From the NCBI RefSeq assembly GCF_014651055.1, contig NZ_BMWD01000014.1, positions 114,544 through 178,543 on the forward strand: DNA of 64,000 bases, written 5' to 3'. Made by a program: the position numbers and the translations under genes. This document shows positions 1 to 8,280 of the stretch, one piece after another; the first letter of the stretch is position 1; each line of letters begins with the position of its first letter. Under the pieces are notes generated by a model, which made no database searches, had not been told where the DNA came from, and saw only the letters and a program-made list of their open reading frames with translations. This DNA is from Streptomyces fructofermentans (GTDB lineage: Bacteria; Actinomycetota; Actinomycetes; Streptomycetales; Streptomycetaceae).

Positions 1-579
1 CGTCTGCACATCATTTCGGCCGCCTTCCGCGGCGGGCCCGCCGCCCTCCCGCGTCGGACACCGCACCGGCCCCTTCGTCCCCACCCGCCGCGGAACCCGG
101 CCCTCCGGCCTCCGTGGCCCACCACGGAGGCCGGTACGCCCTCTCCCGGGCCGTCGTCCCCTCCGTCTCGCCGGTCTCCGGTCTCGGGCCTCGGTTCTCC
201 GTCCACCGCCGGCGCGGGAAAGGACGACTGAAGGTCTTCCGCGCGATGCCGGACAGGGGTCGCGCGAAAACCGCCGCTCCCGGGCCCGGCCGCAACCTCG
301 CCCCCCCTCGCGCCCTCCTCGAGGGCGACCGGACCAGGACGTTCCACCGGCCCGCCGACCCGAACCGCAGGCGCCCCAACTCACCCTCCGGACCCGCCCT
401 TCACGCCGATCACAGCGACAACGCTCCTGGTCAGCGCCGCGTACAGGGTCCGACCAGGCACTTGAGGGGAAAGCCCTCGCGCGCTCGGCCCGCCGAATAG
501 CGTGCGAAGGGCCGAGCCGCTCCCCCCACCTCCGCGCGGTCCATGTTCGTCGGGCCCGAACCCCGCCAGGAGACCCGGA
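1..579. other. Gene-less left edge
   Basis: I see no convincing gene in this stretch. The open frames on both strands are arginine- and proline-rich and look like the shadow frames typical of GC-rich DNA. It holds the upstream region of the DUF485 gene; a ribosome binding site (AGGAG) lies at 568-572. A gene ending left of the window cannot be excluded. Confidence 0.5.
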
Positions 580-1020
580 ATGTCCTACGACGACTCCGTC
601 GCGTACCCAGTTCACCCCCACCACGGACGCCACTGTTCACCGGACCGCTCCCTCCTCGACCCGGCGCTCCCCGGCGAACGATTACCGGCTGCGGATCGGC
701 CCCCCTCGTGGACCGGGCGCCACCGCGATCTGCGCATCCTGCGCCGGGCGTACCGCCGTCAGCGCCGCTGGACCACACTGATCCCGCTCAGCTACTTCTC
801 CGCGTTCCTCGCCCTCTCGGCCGTCGGCCCCGGGTTCATGACGGAACCCCTCGTCGGCGGCCTGTCGACGGGCCTCGTGCTCGCCCTCTCCCAACTCCCC
901 GCCGCATGGCTCGCCGTGGCCCTCTACGAGCGCACCGCGTACCGCCATGTCGATCCCCTGGCACGCCGCGTGAACCGGCACTCCCCGTGGACCGGCGGCG
1001 CGCGGGAGCGGGAGCGATGA
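580..1020 (+). CDS. DUF485-family small membrane protein
   Basis: This is a 146-residue protein of the kind that precedes sodium/acetate-type symporters and is thought to be an accessory membrane subunit; the exact role is unknown. Two hydrophobic segments (about residues 67-84 and 97-115) follow a basic stretch (RRAYRRQRRW), which is the DUF485 arrangement. The first 50 residues are a hydrophilic, histidine- and proline-rich extension. ATG 580 was chosen over the upstream GTG 502 because AGGAG lies 7 bases before it. The stop overlaps the start of the symporter (ATGA), so the two are translationally coupled. Codon 35 is TTA (682-684), a rare leucine codon in Streptomyces that would make expression depend on the bldA tRNA. 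Confidence 0.8.
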   Translation: MSYDDSVAYPVHPHHGRHCSPDRSLLDPALPGERLPAADRPPSWTGRHRDLRILRRAYRRQRRWTTLIPLSYFSAFLALSAVGPGFMTEPLVGGLSTGLVLALSQLPAAWLAVALYERTAYRHVDPLARRVNRHSPWTGGARERER

Positions 1021-2627
1021 CGGAGTTCAGCGGCTCCACGCAGACCTGGTCCCTCGTCGCCTTCTCCATCGCCGTCACGATCACCCTGCTGCTGTGCGTC
1101 CTGACCGGACCCGGCTCGGACGACCTCGACGACTTCTACACCGGCTACCGGTCGCTGTCCCCGGTGCGCAACGGCCTCGCCATCGCGGGCGACTACATCT
1201 CCGCCGCGACCGTACTCACCATCGGCGGCGTCATCGCACTGTGCGGCTACGACGGCCTCGTCCTCGCGGTCAGCACCCTGCTGTCCCTGCTCCTCCTGAT
1301 GTTCCTGCTGGCCGAACCGCTGCGTAACACCGGCAGGTTCACCATGGCCGACGCCCTGGCCCGGCGCATGCCCGGACGGGCGGTGCGGATCACCGCGTGC
1401 GTGGTGACCATCGCCGCGCTGGTCCCGATGATGCTCGTACAACTCGCCAGCACCGGGCAGTTGCTGGCCTTCATCCTCGGGTTCTCCGACCCCTCCATGA
1501 AAACGGGCTGCATCGGCGCGGTGGGCGCCCTGATGATCACGTACGCGGCCATCGGCGGGATGAAGGGGACCGCGCTGATCCAGATCCTGAAGATGGTCGT
1601 GCTCCTCGGCTCGGGAGCGGTCGTGTCCGTACTCATCCTCCGGACCTTCGACTGGAACCTGGGGACCCTGTTCAATACGGCCGCGAGGCGCAGCGGCGCG
1701 GGGCCGGACTTCCTGCACGGCGGGCTGCAGTTCGCGGGGGGACCGCATCCCGAGATCGACATGGTCAGCACGCAGTTCGCGATCGTGCTGGGGGGCGCCT
1801 GCCTTCCGCACGTGACCATGCGGATGTTCACCGCGAGCAGCGCGCGCCAGGTGCGGCGTTCGATGTCCTGGGCGGTGTCGTCGGTGGCGCTGTTCGTACT
1901 GGTGGCCACCGTCATCGCGATCGGCGCCACGGCACTGGTCGGCCGTGAGGGGATCACCGCCGCCGACCCCCGCGGGCACACCGCCTACCTGCTGGGGTCC
2001 CGGGCCGCGTTCGGGATGGACATCTCACGGGCGGAGACGTTGATCTTCACCACCGTGACCGCCGCCATCTTCCTCACACTGCTGGCCTCGGTGGCCGGAA
2101 TGACACTCGCCTGCGCCAACTCGCTGGCGCACGACGTGTTCGCCAGCCGGGCCAAAGGGCTGTCACCGGTGCGCGAGACAGCGCTGGCCCGGGTCTGCGC
2201 CCTGCTCGTCGGCGGCCCGGTGGTCCTGCTCGCCGCCCTCATCCAGCACCGCAGCCTGCAGCCGCTGGCCACCATGTCCTTCTGCGTCGGCGCATCGGCC
2301 CTCGCCCCGGCTCTGGTGTACAGCCTCTTCTGGCGCCGCTTCACCCGCGCCGGGCTGCTGAGCACCCTGATCGGCGGGTCCCTGGCGGTCCTGCTGCTGA
2401 TGCCCGGCACCAGTCTGGTCTCCGGGTCCCCGACGGCCGCGTTCCCGGAGGCCGACTTCAACTGGTTCCCGTTCACGACGACCGGCCTCGTGTCGATCCC
2501 CTTCGGCTTCGCCTGCGGCTGGCTCGGCACCATGCTCTCGGGCCGGCGCAGGGCCGAGCGCGCGCGCAGCCGGTACGAGGCGATCGAGAGCCTGATCCTG
2601 GCGGGGCCGCGGCAAAGGGGCAGATGA
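1017..2627 (+). CDS. Sodium:solute symporter, ActP-like cation/monocarboxylate transporter
   Basis: This 536-residue polytopic membrane protein belongs to the sodium:solute symporter family, close in layout to the acetate permease ActP. The N-terminal helix is followed by FYTGYRSLSPVRNGLAIAGD and then the AATVLTIGGVIALCGYDGL region, which matches the conserved first third of the family. About 12-13 hydrophobic segments can be counted. The upstream DUF485 gene overlaps by 4 bases, the usual pairing for this subgroup. The likely substrate is a small monocarboxylate taken up with sodium or protons, but specificity cannot be read from sequence. The C-terminus is a short basic cytoplasmic tail. 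Confidence 0.85.
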   Translation: MTEFSGSTQTWSLVAFSIAVTITLLLCVLTGPGSDDLDDFYTGYRSLSPVRNGLAIAGDYISAATVLTIGGVIALCGYDGLVLAVSTLLSLLLLMFLLAEPLRNTGRFTMADALARRMPGRAVRITACVVTIAALVPMMLVQLASTGQLLAFILGFSDPSMKTGCIGAVGALMITYAAIGGMKGTALIQILKMVVLLGSGAVVSVLILRTFDWNLGTLFNTAARRSGAGPDFLHGGLQFAGGPHPEIDMVSTQFAIVLGGACLPHVTMRMFTASSARQVRRSMSWAVSSVALFVLVATVIAIGATALVGREGITAADPRGHTAYLLGSRAAFGMDISRAETLIFTTVTAAIFLTLLASVAGMTLACANSLAHDVFASRAKGLSPVRETALARVCALLVGGPVVLLAALIQHRSLQPLATMSFCVGASALAPALVYSLFWRRFTRAGLLSTLIGGSLAVLLLMPGTSLVSGSPTAAFPEADFNWFPFTTTGLVSIPFGFACGWLGTMLSGRRRAERARSRYEAIESLILAGPRQRGR

Positions 2628-3535
2628 CCCTCGGGGCCGACGGCGGCCCGTGTGTCGGACGGACGACGGGCCGGCCGCTCCGACGGGTCGACTGGGTCGG
2701 CCGGGCGGCGGGCGGTTGGCTGCGCCGGCCGGCCGGGCGGACGATTGCCTGCGCGGGCCGTCCGGCCGGGCGGGAGTCCGCGTGGGATCGGGAGCCTGCG
2801 TGAGCTCGGGAGCCGGCACCGGGACTTGGGCTGTTCATCGATTCGTCCGTTGGTCGCTGCGTGGCTTCATCCAGTCGGCCGTTCACCGACGGGACGGTGT
2901 GACGACGTGACAGCCAACGGGCGCACCACACGTCCCATCCGCCACATCTCGCCCCGAGGTTGCCGTGTTTCAGACGCCCCGCACCTGCCCGTCGCCCGTC
3001 GCCCGCTCGGGCCAACTGGCGCGTCCGGCAGGGAGAGGGCATTCGCGGCCTGCACGCCGTCCGATGCGATCGCGCCAAGGCCAAGCGACGAACCGGCCCC
3101 CGCCCCGTCATATCCGTGATCAAATCGATGCGCCACCATGCGTCGATTCGAACGTGAATGACCATGGAGAGTCACACTCTGGTGGACTTGTGCTTGAATG
3201 GTGAACATATCGGCCAGGCGGCTTGAAAGAGCCCTTGGCCGATCGTGGCCTCACCCGTCTTCGCAGTGGACGGGACGACGTGCGCGAGGTCGCGCACGTC
3301 GGGTCGCGCAGGCGGCGCAGGGGCGGAAGCCGGGCCCAACCGGCCCACCGTTCCGGTCCGTTCCACCCTCGCCGGTGGCGCGGCCCGTGCCGCCGTACGG
3401 CTCTCCGACCGAGGGTCGGCCCACTGCGCGCCGCGTTCCGGTCGGCAGGTCCCAAGGGGGGAGTTCTGCCCACGACCGCGCGCGGGTCCGCCGCCGGCGT
3501 TCGCCGAGCTGCTGCCTGATCAGGGGGGAAGTGTC
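2628..3535. other. Gene-less stretch with low-complexity GGCCGG repeats and inverted repeats
   Basis: No convincing gene is present. Positions 2640-2790 are a run of degenerate CGGCCGGGCGG-like repeats. Around 3123-3148 there is an imperfect inverted repeat (TCGATGC, then GCGTCGA), and AGAGTCACACTCT lies at 3168-3180. A hairpin-forming sequence lies at 3209-3243. The 3' end supplies the promoter and the strong GGGGGG ribosome binding region of the MHYT gene. Confidence 0.5.
3209..3243. repeat. Imperfect inverted repeat (ATCGGCCA / TGGCCGAT)
   Basis: Eight perfectly complementary outer bases (3209-3216 and 3236-3243) enclose a second partial stem, GGCGGCTT/AAGAGCCC, with a short GAAA-containing loop. 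It lies about 290 bases upstream of the MHYT start and has no T-tract. It could be an operator, an old terminator or part of a long leader. Confidence 0.35.
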
Positions 3536-4381
3536 ATGAGCGACACAGTGTCCAATTTCCACTACGGAGCCGTCACGCCGATCGCGGCGTATCTGATGGC
3601 ATGCCTCGGCGCGGCCCTCGGTCTGCGCTGCACGACCCGATCGATGCTCCGGCGCGCGCCCGGCGCCAGGCGCGCCGGATGGCTGACGCTCGGCGCGGTG
3701 TCCATCGGCTGCGGCATCTGGACGATGCACTTCATCGCGATGATGGGCTTCACCATCCAGGGCTCACTCATGACGTACGACCCCGCGCTCACCGTGCTGA
3801 GCCTGGTCGTCGCCATCGCGGTCGTCGCGGTCGGCATCTTCCTGGTGGGCTACCGGGGAGCGAGCCCCGCCACGCTGGGCACCGCGGGCGCGGTCACCGG
3901 CCTCGGCGTCGCCGCGATGCACTACATGGGCATGGCCGCGATGAGCGGCCACGGAAGCATCGACTACGACCCGCTCTACGTGGGTCTGAGCATCCTGATC
4001 GCCGTGGTCGCCGCGACCGCGGCGCTGTGGGCGGCCGTGTCGGTCCACGGGCTCTGGGCCTCGGTCGGCGCGAGCGCGATCATGGGCGTCGCCGTGACGG
4101 GCATGCACTACACGGGCATGACCGCGGTCACCGTCCACGTCACCGACGCCGTCGCGAACAACCAGTCCTCGGCGAGCCTGCTGTCGTTCCTGCTGACCAT
4201 GGTCGCGGGTCCCGTGGTCGTCCTGATCATCGTCTCCGTGATCGTGATGTTCGACCCCGAGGTCGTCCTCGGCGACAACGACTGGAACAACGCGCAGCCG
4301 ATCCGGCCCGCCCAGTTCCCCGACGCCGCTGCCGCCCCCGTGCCCGACGCGGAGCACGCACGCCCGCCGAGCGCCTGGTAG
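3536..4381 (+). CDS. MHYT-domain integral membrane protein
   Basis: This 281-residue membrane protein carries the MHYT sensor domain. The three diagnostic motifs are MHFIAMMGF (about residues 64-72), MHYMGMAAM (128-136) and MHYTGMTAV (190-198), each near the end of a membrane helix. Seven hydrophobic segments are visible. In this family the Met/His residues are proposed to bind copper or sense O2, CO or NO. Here no GGDEF, EAL or kinase domain is attached; the tail after residue 240 is a short acidic/proline stretch. ATG 3536 is preceded by AGGGGGGAAG. The gene stands alone, with a hairpin terminator before the convergent DUF4259 gene. Output partners are not evident nearby. Confidence 0.85.
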   Translation: MSDTVSNFHYGAVTPIAAYLMACLGAALGLRCTTRSMLRRAPGARRAGWLTLGAVSIGCGIWTMHFIAMMGFTIQGSLMTYDPALTVLSLVVAIAVVAVGIFLVGYRGASPATLGTAGAVTGLGVAAMHYMGMAAMSGHGSIDYDPLYVGLSILIAVVAATAALWAAVSVHGLWASVGASAIMGVAVTGMHYTGMTAVTVHVTDAVANNQSSASLLSFLLTMVAGPVVVLIIVSVIVMFDPEVVLGDNDWNNAQPIRPAQFPDAAAAPVPDAEHARPPSAW

Positions 4382-4420
4382 GCGACGGGCACGGCGTCTC
4401 CGCACCACCCCGCGTACCCC

Positions 4421-4466
4421 CAACGGGCGGCGCCCGGCAGCCCAGCTGTCCGGACGCCGCCCGTTG
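4421..4466. terminator. Bidirectional hairpin terminator
   Basis: A 12-base stem (CAACGGGCGGCG at 4421-4432, CGCCGCCCGTTG at 4455-4466) has a further inner CAG/CTG stem. It sits between the convergent MHYT and DUF4259 genes. Confidence 0.6.
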
Positions 4467-4509
4467 CCGTGCGCCTGTTGTTCGGTGGCCCATGGCTGTG
4501 GGTCACCGC

Positions 4510-4947
4510 TCAGATCTCGAAGAGGACCTCCTCCTGTGGCGGGATCGGAGGGTCAAGGACGTCACGAAGGCGGGCGATGTCCCGGCGCCACCTCGAGCCG
4601 TTCGCGGCTTCGGCCCACAGCTCGGCGAGTTCGGACGCATCGGAGACCACTCGGTCCAGGGCGTCGACGGCGAGCGTGCGAAGGGCTGCCGGAAGCTCCG
4701 GCAGCGGCTTCGACGGGCCGTGGTTCGAACACGCCGGCTCGCCGTCGGAGTGCTGGGCGACCACCAGGGCAACCGCGGCCACCGCCCGCTCCCCGTCGGG
4801 TGTGTCCAGGTGGTCCGCAGGTCTGGCGGCGCGTTCGAGTGCACCGCGGACCATGGACGCTCGTTCTTCCGAGGTCGCGTCATCCAGGTCGCCCCCGAAG
4901 TCGGCCGCGGTGTCGTTGTCGAAGGGGCCGATGTCCCAGGTGCCCAT
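4510..4947 (-). CDS. DUF4259 domain protein
   Basis: This is a 145-residue soluble protein. The N-terminus, MGTWDIGPFDNDTAADF, is the hallmark of DUF4259 proteins, whose function is unknown. ATG 4947 is chosen because GAGGAGA sits just upstream and because the conserved motif begins at this methionine. The remainder is helical, with an alanine-rich middle and an acidic C-terminus. It stands apart from its neighbours: convergent with the MHYT gene and separated by about 160 bases from the leftward gene upstream. These proteins are sometimes found near immunity or repair genes, but nothing here assigns a role. Confidence 0.75.
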   Translation of the reverse strand: MGTWDIGPFDNDTAADFGGDLDDATSEERASMVRGALERAARPADHLDTPDGERAVAAVALVVAQHSDGEPACSNHGPSKPLPELPAALRTLAVDALDRVVSDASELAELWAEAANGSRWRRDIARLRDVLDPPIPPQEEVLFEI

Positions 4948-5107
4948 GTCTCTCCTCGCGCGACCGTCCGAGGATCGTCTCACCGGCCACTGACAGCGAG
5001 GTCGGGAGGCAGGCAGCACGCGCTCGCGCAGGAGCGTGAAGCCGCCACCTCCGTACAGCAGGCCGTCGGCTGACGGGATCCGGCGACGCGGTCACCGCGG
5101 CCGACAC

Positions 5108-5776
5108 CTACATCGGATATCCGACCGTGGCGATGTCCGCAGCCAGATCTTCGAGCCGGGCGTCCGGGTTCAGGGCCGAGACGACCGCCTCTGTCAGCGG
5201 CTTGAGGTCATACACATGCCGGATCGCCTCCACGGGCGGGTCCACCTCGTAGTACCCCTCGGCGAACTCCCGATAGGCCTCGGCCCTGTCCTCCGCCAAC
5301 AACCCGAACAACCACAGAGCACCATCGGCGTCACCGTCGCTCCCATCCGGGACCTGGACGTCTCCGCACCTCCACGCCGAGTCGCCGTGCTCGCGCCACA
5401 GACAGACGGTGGCCCGAGGGACACCGTTGTGGTCCTGGAACGCGGGCTCCCGCGCGAACGGACGGAAAGCCTCGGGAAGCGAGTCGAACAACCCGGGCCA
5501 CGGCGCAGGCGGCGAAGCCCGGGACGCAGCGATCGGCGACTCATGGCTGTTCGCCTGCGCATAGACCCCAGCGCCGGAGAAGACGACGGCGTAGTCGTTC
5601 CCGGAGCCGTCCCGCATGGAGGCCATCTCCTCACCCGGCGCCCACCGAACGTCGTACGAGTAGTGACGCCACTGCCACTCCGGGCTCAGGACGGCGTCCA
5701 GCATCGCGAGCGCCTTCGAGCGGGCGCGCACGGCCTCGGGCGCCGGGAGCCGCTGGATCACTTCGTGGACACTCAT
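5108..5776 (-). CDS. Conserved hypothetical protein, 222 aa
   Basis: I do not recognise the family with certainty. The protein is soluble, acidic and rich in aromatic residues (WQWRHYSYDVRW near residue 36). It has no signal peptide or membrane segment. The composition and the mixture of short strands and helices resemble the SMI1/DUF-type small proteins common in Streptomyces. ATG 5776 gives a sensible N-terminus (MSVHEVIQRL); an upstream in-frame ATG at 5845 would add 23 atypical residues and is less likely. It lies between the DUF4259 gene and the acetyltransferase on the same strand, without overlap to either. Confidence 0.65.
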   Translation of the reverse strand: MSVHEVIQRLPAPEAVRARSKALAMLDAVLSPEWQWRHYSYDVRWAPGEEMASMRDGSGNDYAVVFSGAGVYAQANSHESPIAASRASPPAPWPGLFDSLPEAFRPFAREPAFQDHNGVPRATVCLWREHGDSAWRCGDVQVPDGSDGDADGALWLFGLLAEDRAEAYREFAEGYYEVDPPVEAIRHVYDLKPLTEAVVSALNPDARLEDLAADIATVGYPM

Positions 5777-5932
5777 GAGGCGATACAACCGGAGGCCACT
5801 GACAATGGCCCCGATCACCCCGGTGCTACCGCTCACCGGCAACATTCCCCGGCCGGCCGGCCGACCCGCCGGCCACCGCTCTCCGATGCCGTCGACAAGC
5901 GCTCCCAGTCCTCGGAGCGGGCAGCCACGCCG

Positions 5933-6490
5933 TCAGCGTCCACGCGCCGGGTGGAGCGCGGTGAACTCCCGTGCCAGCAGGCCCAGGACGACGAGGTCGT
6001 GGTGGCGGCCCGCGGCGAACACGTGCTCGCGCAGCCGCCCCTCCTCGACGAAGCCGAGACGGCGGTGGAGTGCGAGGGAGCCCTCGTTGTACGCGAGGAC
6101 ACTGGCCTGGCACTTGTGGAAGCGCCGCTCGGTGAACATGAACCGCAGCAGCAGGACGACGGCCTCGGCCGCATAGCCCCTGCGCCGGTGCTCCGCCCCG
6201 ATCGTCACGCCGTGCTCGAACCGGCCCGCGCGCGGGTCGGCGTGCTGCGAGCTGACCGCGCCCACGGCCTCCCCCGTGTCGACGGCCTCGACGACCAACC
6301 GGAAGGAGTCCGCGCCGGGTCCCTGGGCGGAGTGCTCGGTGGCCCAGGCGCGGAAACTCTCCGCGGAGCGGGGCACGTCGAGAAGGTCCCCGAGACCCTC
6401 CTCGTCCTCGGCGAAGCGGCGGAAGGCCGTCCAGTCGTCGGGCTCGATCGCGCGCAGCCGTACTCGCGGCCCTGTCCAGAACGAAGTCAT
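5933..6490 (-). CDS. GNAT acetyltransferase, RimJ/RimL type
   Basis: This 185-residue protein is probably an acetyl-CoA-dependent N-acetyltransferase. It starts with the RimJ/RimL-like pattern in which an early strand carries VRLRAIEPDDW. It has the acetyl-CoA binding segment EHRRRGYAAEAV, which contains the Q/RxxGxG/A-type loop (RRRGYA). Near the C-terminus, YNEGSLALHRRLGF matches the typical N-x-x-S-x-x-x-x-x-x-x-x-G-F ending of the fold. ATG 6490 lies 37 bases downstream of the crtU stop on the same strand, so it may be co-transcribed with the carotenoid operon, although nothing links it to carotenoids. The substrate is unknown. Confidence 0.8.
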   Translation of the reverse strand: MTSFWTGPRVRLRAIEPDDWTAFRRFAEDEEGLGDLLDVPRSAESFRAWATEHSAQGPGADSFRLVVEAVDTGEAVGAVSSQHADPRAGRFEHGVTIGAEHRRRGYAAEAVVLLLRFMFTERRFHKCQASVLAYNEGSLALHRRLGFVEEGRLREHVFAAGRHHDLVVLGLLAREFTALHPARGR

Positions 6491-6527
6491 CCGCCATTGG
6501 ATCAAGCGGAGCCACCAGGCGTCCAGG

Positions 6528-8075
6528 TCAGCCGGCTCCCAGTCGGGCCAGGGCCCGCAGCGCGGCGCCCCGGCCCCGGTTCGGGACCGTCCACAGCGTC
6601 TGCCCGCGCACGCCCCACCGCTCCAGCAGGGCGTTGGCCGCCAGGAATCCACTGGTCGCCGCCCGTTCCATCAGGGCGACCGGCAGGTCCGTACGCACGA
6701 GGTCGCCGGCCAGGACCAGGCCCGGGTCCGGGGTGCGGACGGTCGGTCGGCCCGGGTGGCCGCCGACGGGGAACAACGGGCAGTCGGCCCGCCATTCGTG
6801 CCGTTCGTCCACGACGCGCGCCGCCCGGGTCTCCGGCCACACGCGGTGCAGCTGGCCGAGCAGGCGCTTCTGCTCGACGTCACGCGTCGCGTTCTCCGGC
6901 AGGGCGTAGGCGTGCAGTTCGACCACAGACCCTCCGGTGCGCGCCGACCAGCGGGCGGCCTCGCCCTCCCAGCGCTCCAGGACACTGACGTTGTCGAGGG
7001 TGCCGTAGCCGCTGGTGCCCAGGAACCCGGGCCGGTCACCGGCCACCGGCCGGTCCAGCCACAGCCGGGAGACCAGGAACGGCGGTGCCGTGCGCAGCCG
7101 TGAAACCCGCTCCCGCCAGGGCTCGTCGGCCAGCCGCGGGGACCGTCCAACGACGTGGCGCAGGCCGCCGGTGTCCAGGGCCAGGACCACTGCGTCGTGA
7201 CGGCTCTCGGTGTCCGCGGTCGCCACGACGAATCCGCCGTCCGGCAGTGGTGTCACCTCCTCGACGGCGGTCGAGGTGCGCAACCGGACACCGTGGCCCG
7301 CGAGGTAGGCGGCGAGCGGGTCCCACAGGGCGGCGGCGAACGGCTCCGCGGGCACGTCGAACAGCAGGCCCTCGGAGGATCCGAGGAAGTAGATGTGGAA
7401 CATCAAGACCATCTCCGCCGCGGAGAGTTCCTCAGGGTCGGCGAAGAAACTGCGGGAGAAGACCTCGAAGGCGAGGTGGTGGGCGGCCTCGGGAAAGCGG
7501 ATCGACTCCAGGAACTCGCGGGCGCTGATGCCGTCCAGGCTCCGGTACACGTCGGGCACCCGGACGTCGAGCAGGGGCAGCGCGGCGACCGGGTTCATCC
7601 GCAGCAGGTCGCGGGCCCCGAACGCGGGACTCAGGGCGACGAATCCGAGCGCGCTCCACGGCGGTGTCCGCGGGACCCGGCGGAAGCTGTCGCGCAGGCC
7701 GCCGCTGTGCTGGAGCGGATAGTCGGGAAGGCCGGTGAGCCGCTCGAACCGGGGATCGGTCCGCCGCAACAGACCCCGCAGGTTGTAGTACTGGCGGAAG
7801 AACGCGTGGAACCCGCGGCTCATCGTCGCCGTCGTGCCGTCCCGAAGCTCCACGGGCCAGCCGGCCACGCGTCCGCCGAGGACCGGCTCGCGCTCGTAGA
7901 GCGTGACGTGCACGCCGCGTTCCGCCAGCGCGGTGGCCGCGGCGAGTCCGGCGATGCCCCCGCCCACGACGGCCGTGCTCGGCGCGGGTCCACCGATGCG
8001 CCCGGCACCGGGCGCGGCGGGGACGACCAGCGTCCGCCGGTCCCGGCCCGGCCGCGCCCACCCCACCCGGCTCAC
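6528..8075 (-). CDS. crtU: CrtU-like carotene desaturase/methyltransferase (FAD-dependent)
   Basis: This 515-residue FAD-dependent oxidoreductase belongs to the phytoene-desaturase superfamily. In actinobacterial isorenieratene clusters CrtU converts the beta-ionone rings of beta-carotene to aromatic phi rings by desaturation and methyl migration. Visible are the dinucleotide-binding motif VVGGGIAGLAA (about 36-46), the following acidic strand end YEREPVLGGRV (60-70), and the C-terminal FAD segment PDPGLVLAGDLVRTDLPVALM. GTG 8075 has GGGAGG six bases upstream and its GTGA overlaps the stop of a 21-codon mini-ORF. The position after crtY and crtT matches the crtYTU order of other Streptomyces. 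The N-terminal 30 residues are a nonconserved basic extension. Confidence 0.88.
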   Translation of the reverse strand: MSRVGWARPGRDRRTLVVPAAPGAGRIGGPAPSTAVVGGGIAGLAAATALAERGVHVTLYEREPVLGGRVAGWPVELRDGTTATMSRGFHAFFRQYYNLRGLLRRTDPRFERLTGLPDYPLQHSGGLRDSFRRVPRTPPWSALGFVALSPAFGARDLLRMNPVAALPLLDVRVPDVYRSLDGISAREFLESIRFPEAAHHLAFEVFSRSFFADPEELSAAEMVLMFHIYFLGSSEGLLFDVPAEPFAAALWDPLAAYLAGHGVRLRTSTAVEEVTPLPDGGFVVATADTESRHDAVVLALDTGGLRHVVGRSPRLADEPWRERVSRLRTAPPFLVSRLWLDRPVAGDRPGFLGTSGYGTLDNVSVLERWEGEAARWSARTGGSVVELHAYALPENATRDVEQKRLLGQLHRVWPETRAARVVDERHEWRADCPLFPVGGHPGRPTVRTPDPGLVLAGDLVRTDLPVALMERAATSGFLAANALLERWGVRGQTLWTVPNRGRGAALRALARLGAG

Positions 8076-8137
8076 CGCCGGCCTCCCGTGCGCCAGGTCC
8101 GGGTCACCATGGCCTTCGTACGCCCCGCACGGCTCAC
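8072..8137 (-). CDS. Possible coupled mini-ORF, 21 aa, upstream of crtU
   Basis: This is a 22-codon frame starting with GTG 8137, six bases after GGGAGG. It ends in TGA at 8074-8072, overlapping the crtU GTG by 4 bases. The encoded peptide begins VSRAGRT, resembling the start of CrtU (VSRVGW). The start region looks like a duplicated copy of the crtU initiation region. It is probably not a functional protein but a translated coupling element. Evidence is the signal layout only. Confidence 0.35.
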   Translation of the reverse strand: MSRAGRTKAMVTRTWRTGGRR

Positions 8138-8280
8138 GATCGACCTCCCGTACGCCCCACGCGGCTCACCGTCCATGTCCCGTATCCCGCACACTCCTCG
8201 CGGCTCATCTTCCGTCTCCCGTATCCCGCACACTCCTCGCGGCTCACCGTCCGTCTCCCGTACGCCACGCGCGGGTTCAC
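8117..8280 (-). repeat. Tandem copies of the crtU ribosome-binding/start module
   Basis: Read on the minus strand, the segment repeats a unit with a GGGA(G)-type Shine-Dalgarno, about 6-8 bases, then GTG or ATG followed by AGCCG. Start codons fall at 8247, 8208, 8169 and 8137, with the true crtU start at 8075; a weaker copy lies near 8107. Two neighbouring units are nearly identical and 39 bases long (8182-8220 and 8221-8259 approximately); two others are 32 bases. These are clear duplications of the initiation region. Confidence 0.8.
8134..8280 (-). CDS. Possible coupled mini-ORF, 48 aa, between crtT and crtU
   Basis: This is a 49-codon frame. Its GTG at 8280 overlaps the crtT stop (GTGA) and its own stop overlaps the GTG of the next mini-ORF at 8137. 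It runs through the tandem start modules, so it contains several internal RBS-start combinations. The peptide has two near-identical blocks (SREECAGYG). There is no recognisable domain. It is best read as a by-product of module duplication that keeps translation continuous; real function is uncertain. Confidence 0.35.
   Translation of the reverse strand: MNPRVAYGRRTVSREECAGYGRRKMSREECAGYGTWTVSRVGRTGGRS

Noticed and set aside
924..1979. Long antisense open frame opposite the symporter
   Set aside because: Typical shadow frame of GC-rich coding DNA: low-complexity His/Gly/Arg product and no start signals, while the plus-strand frame has clear symporter motifs.
2640..2790. GGCCGG-rich tract considered as a structured repeat or site-specific recombination site
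   Set aside because: Units are irregular and there is no integrase or att-like context; low-complexity sequence explains it.
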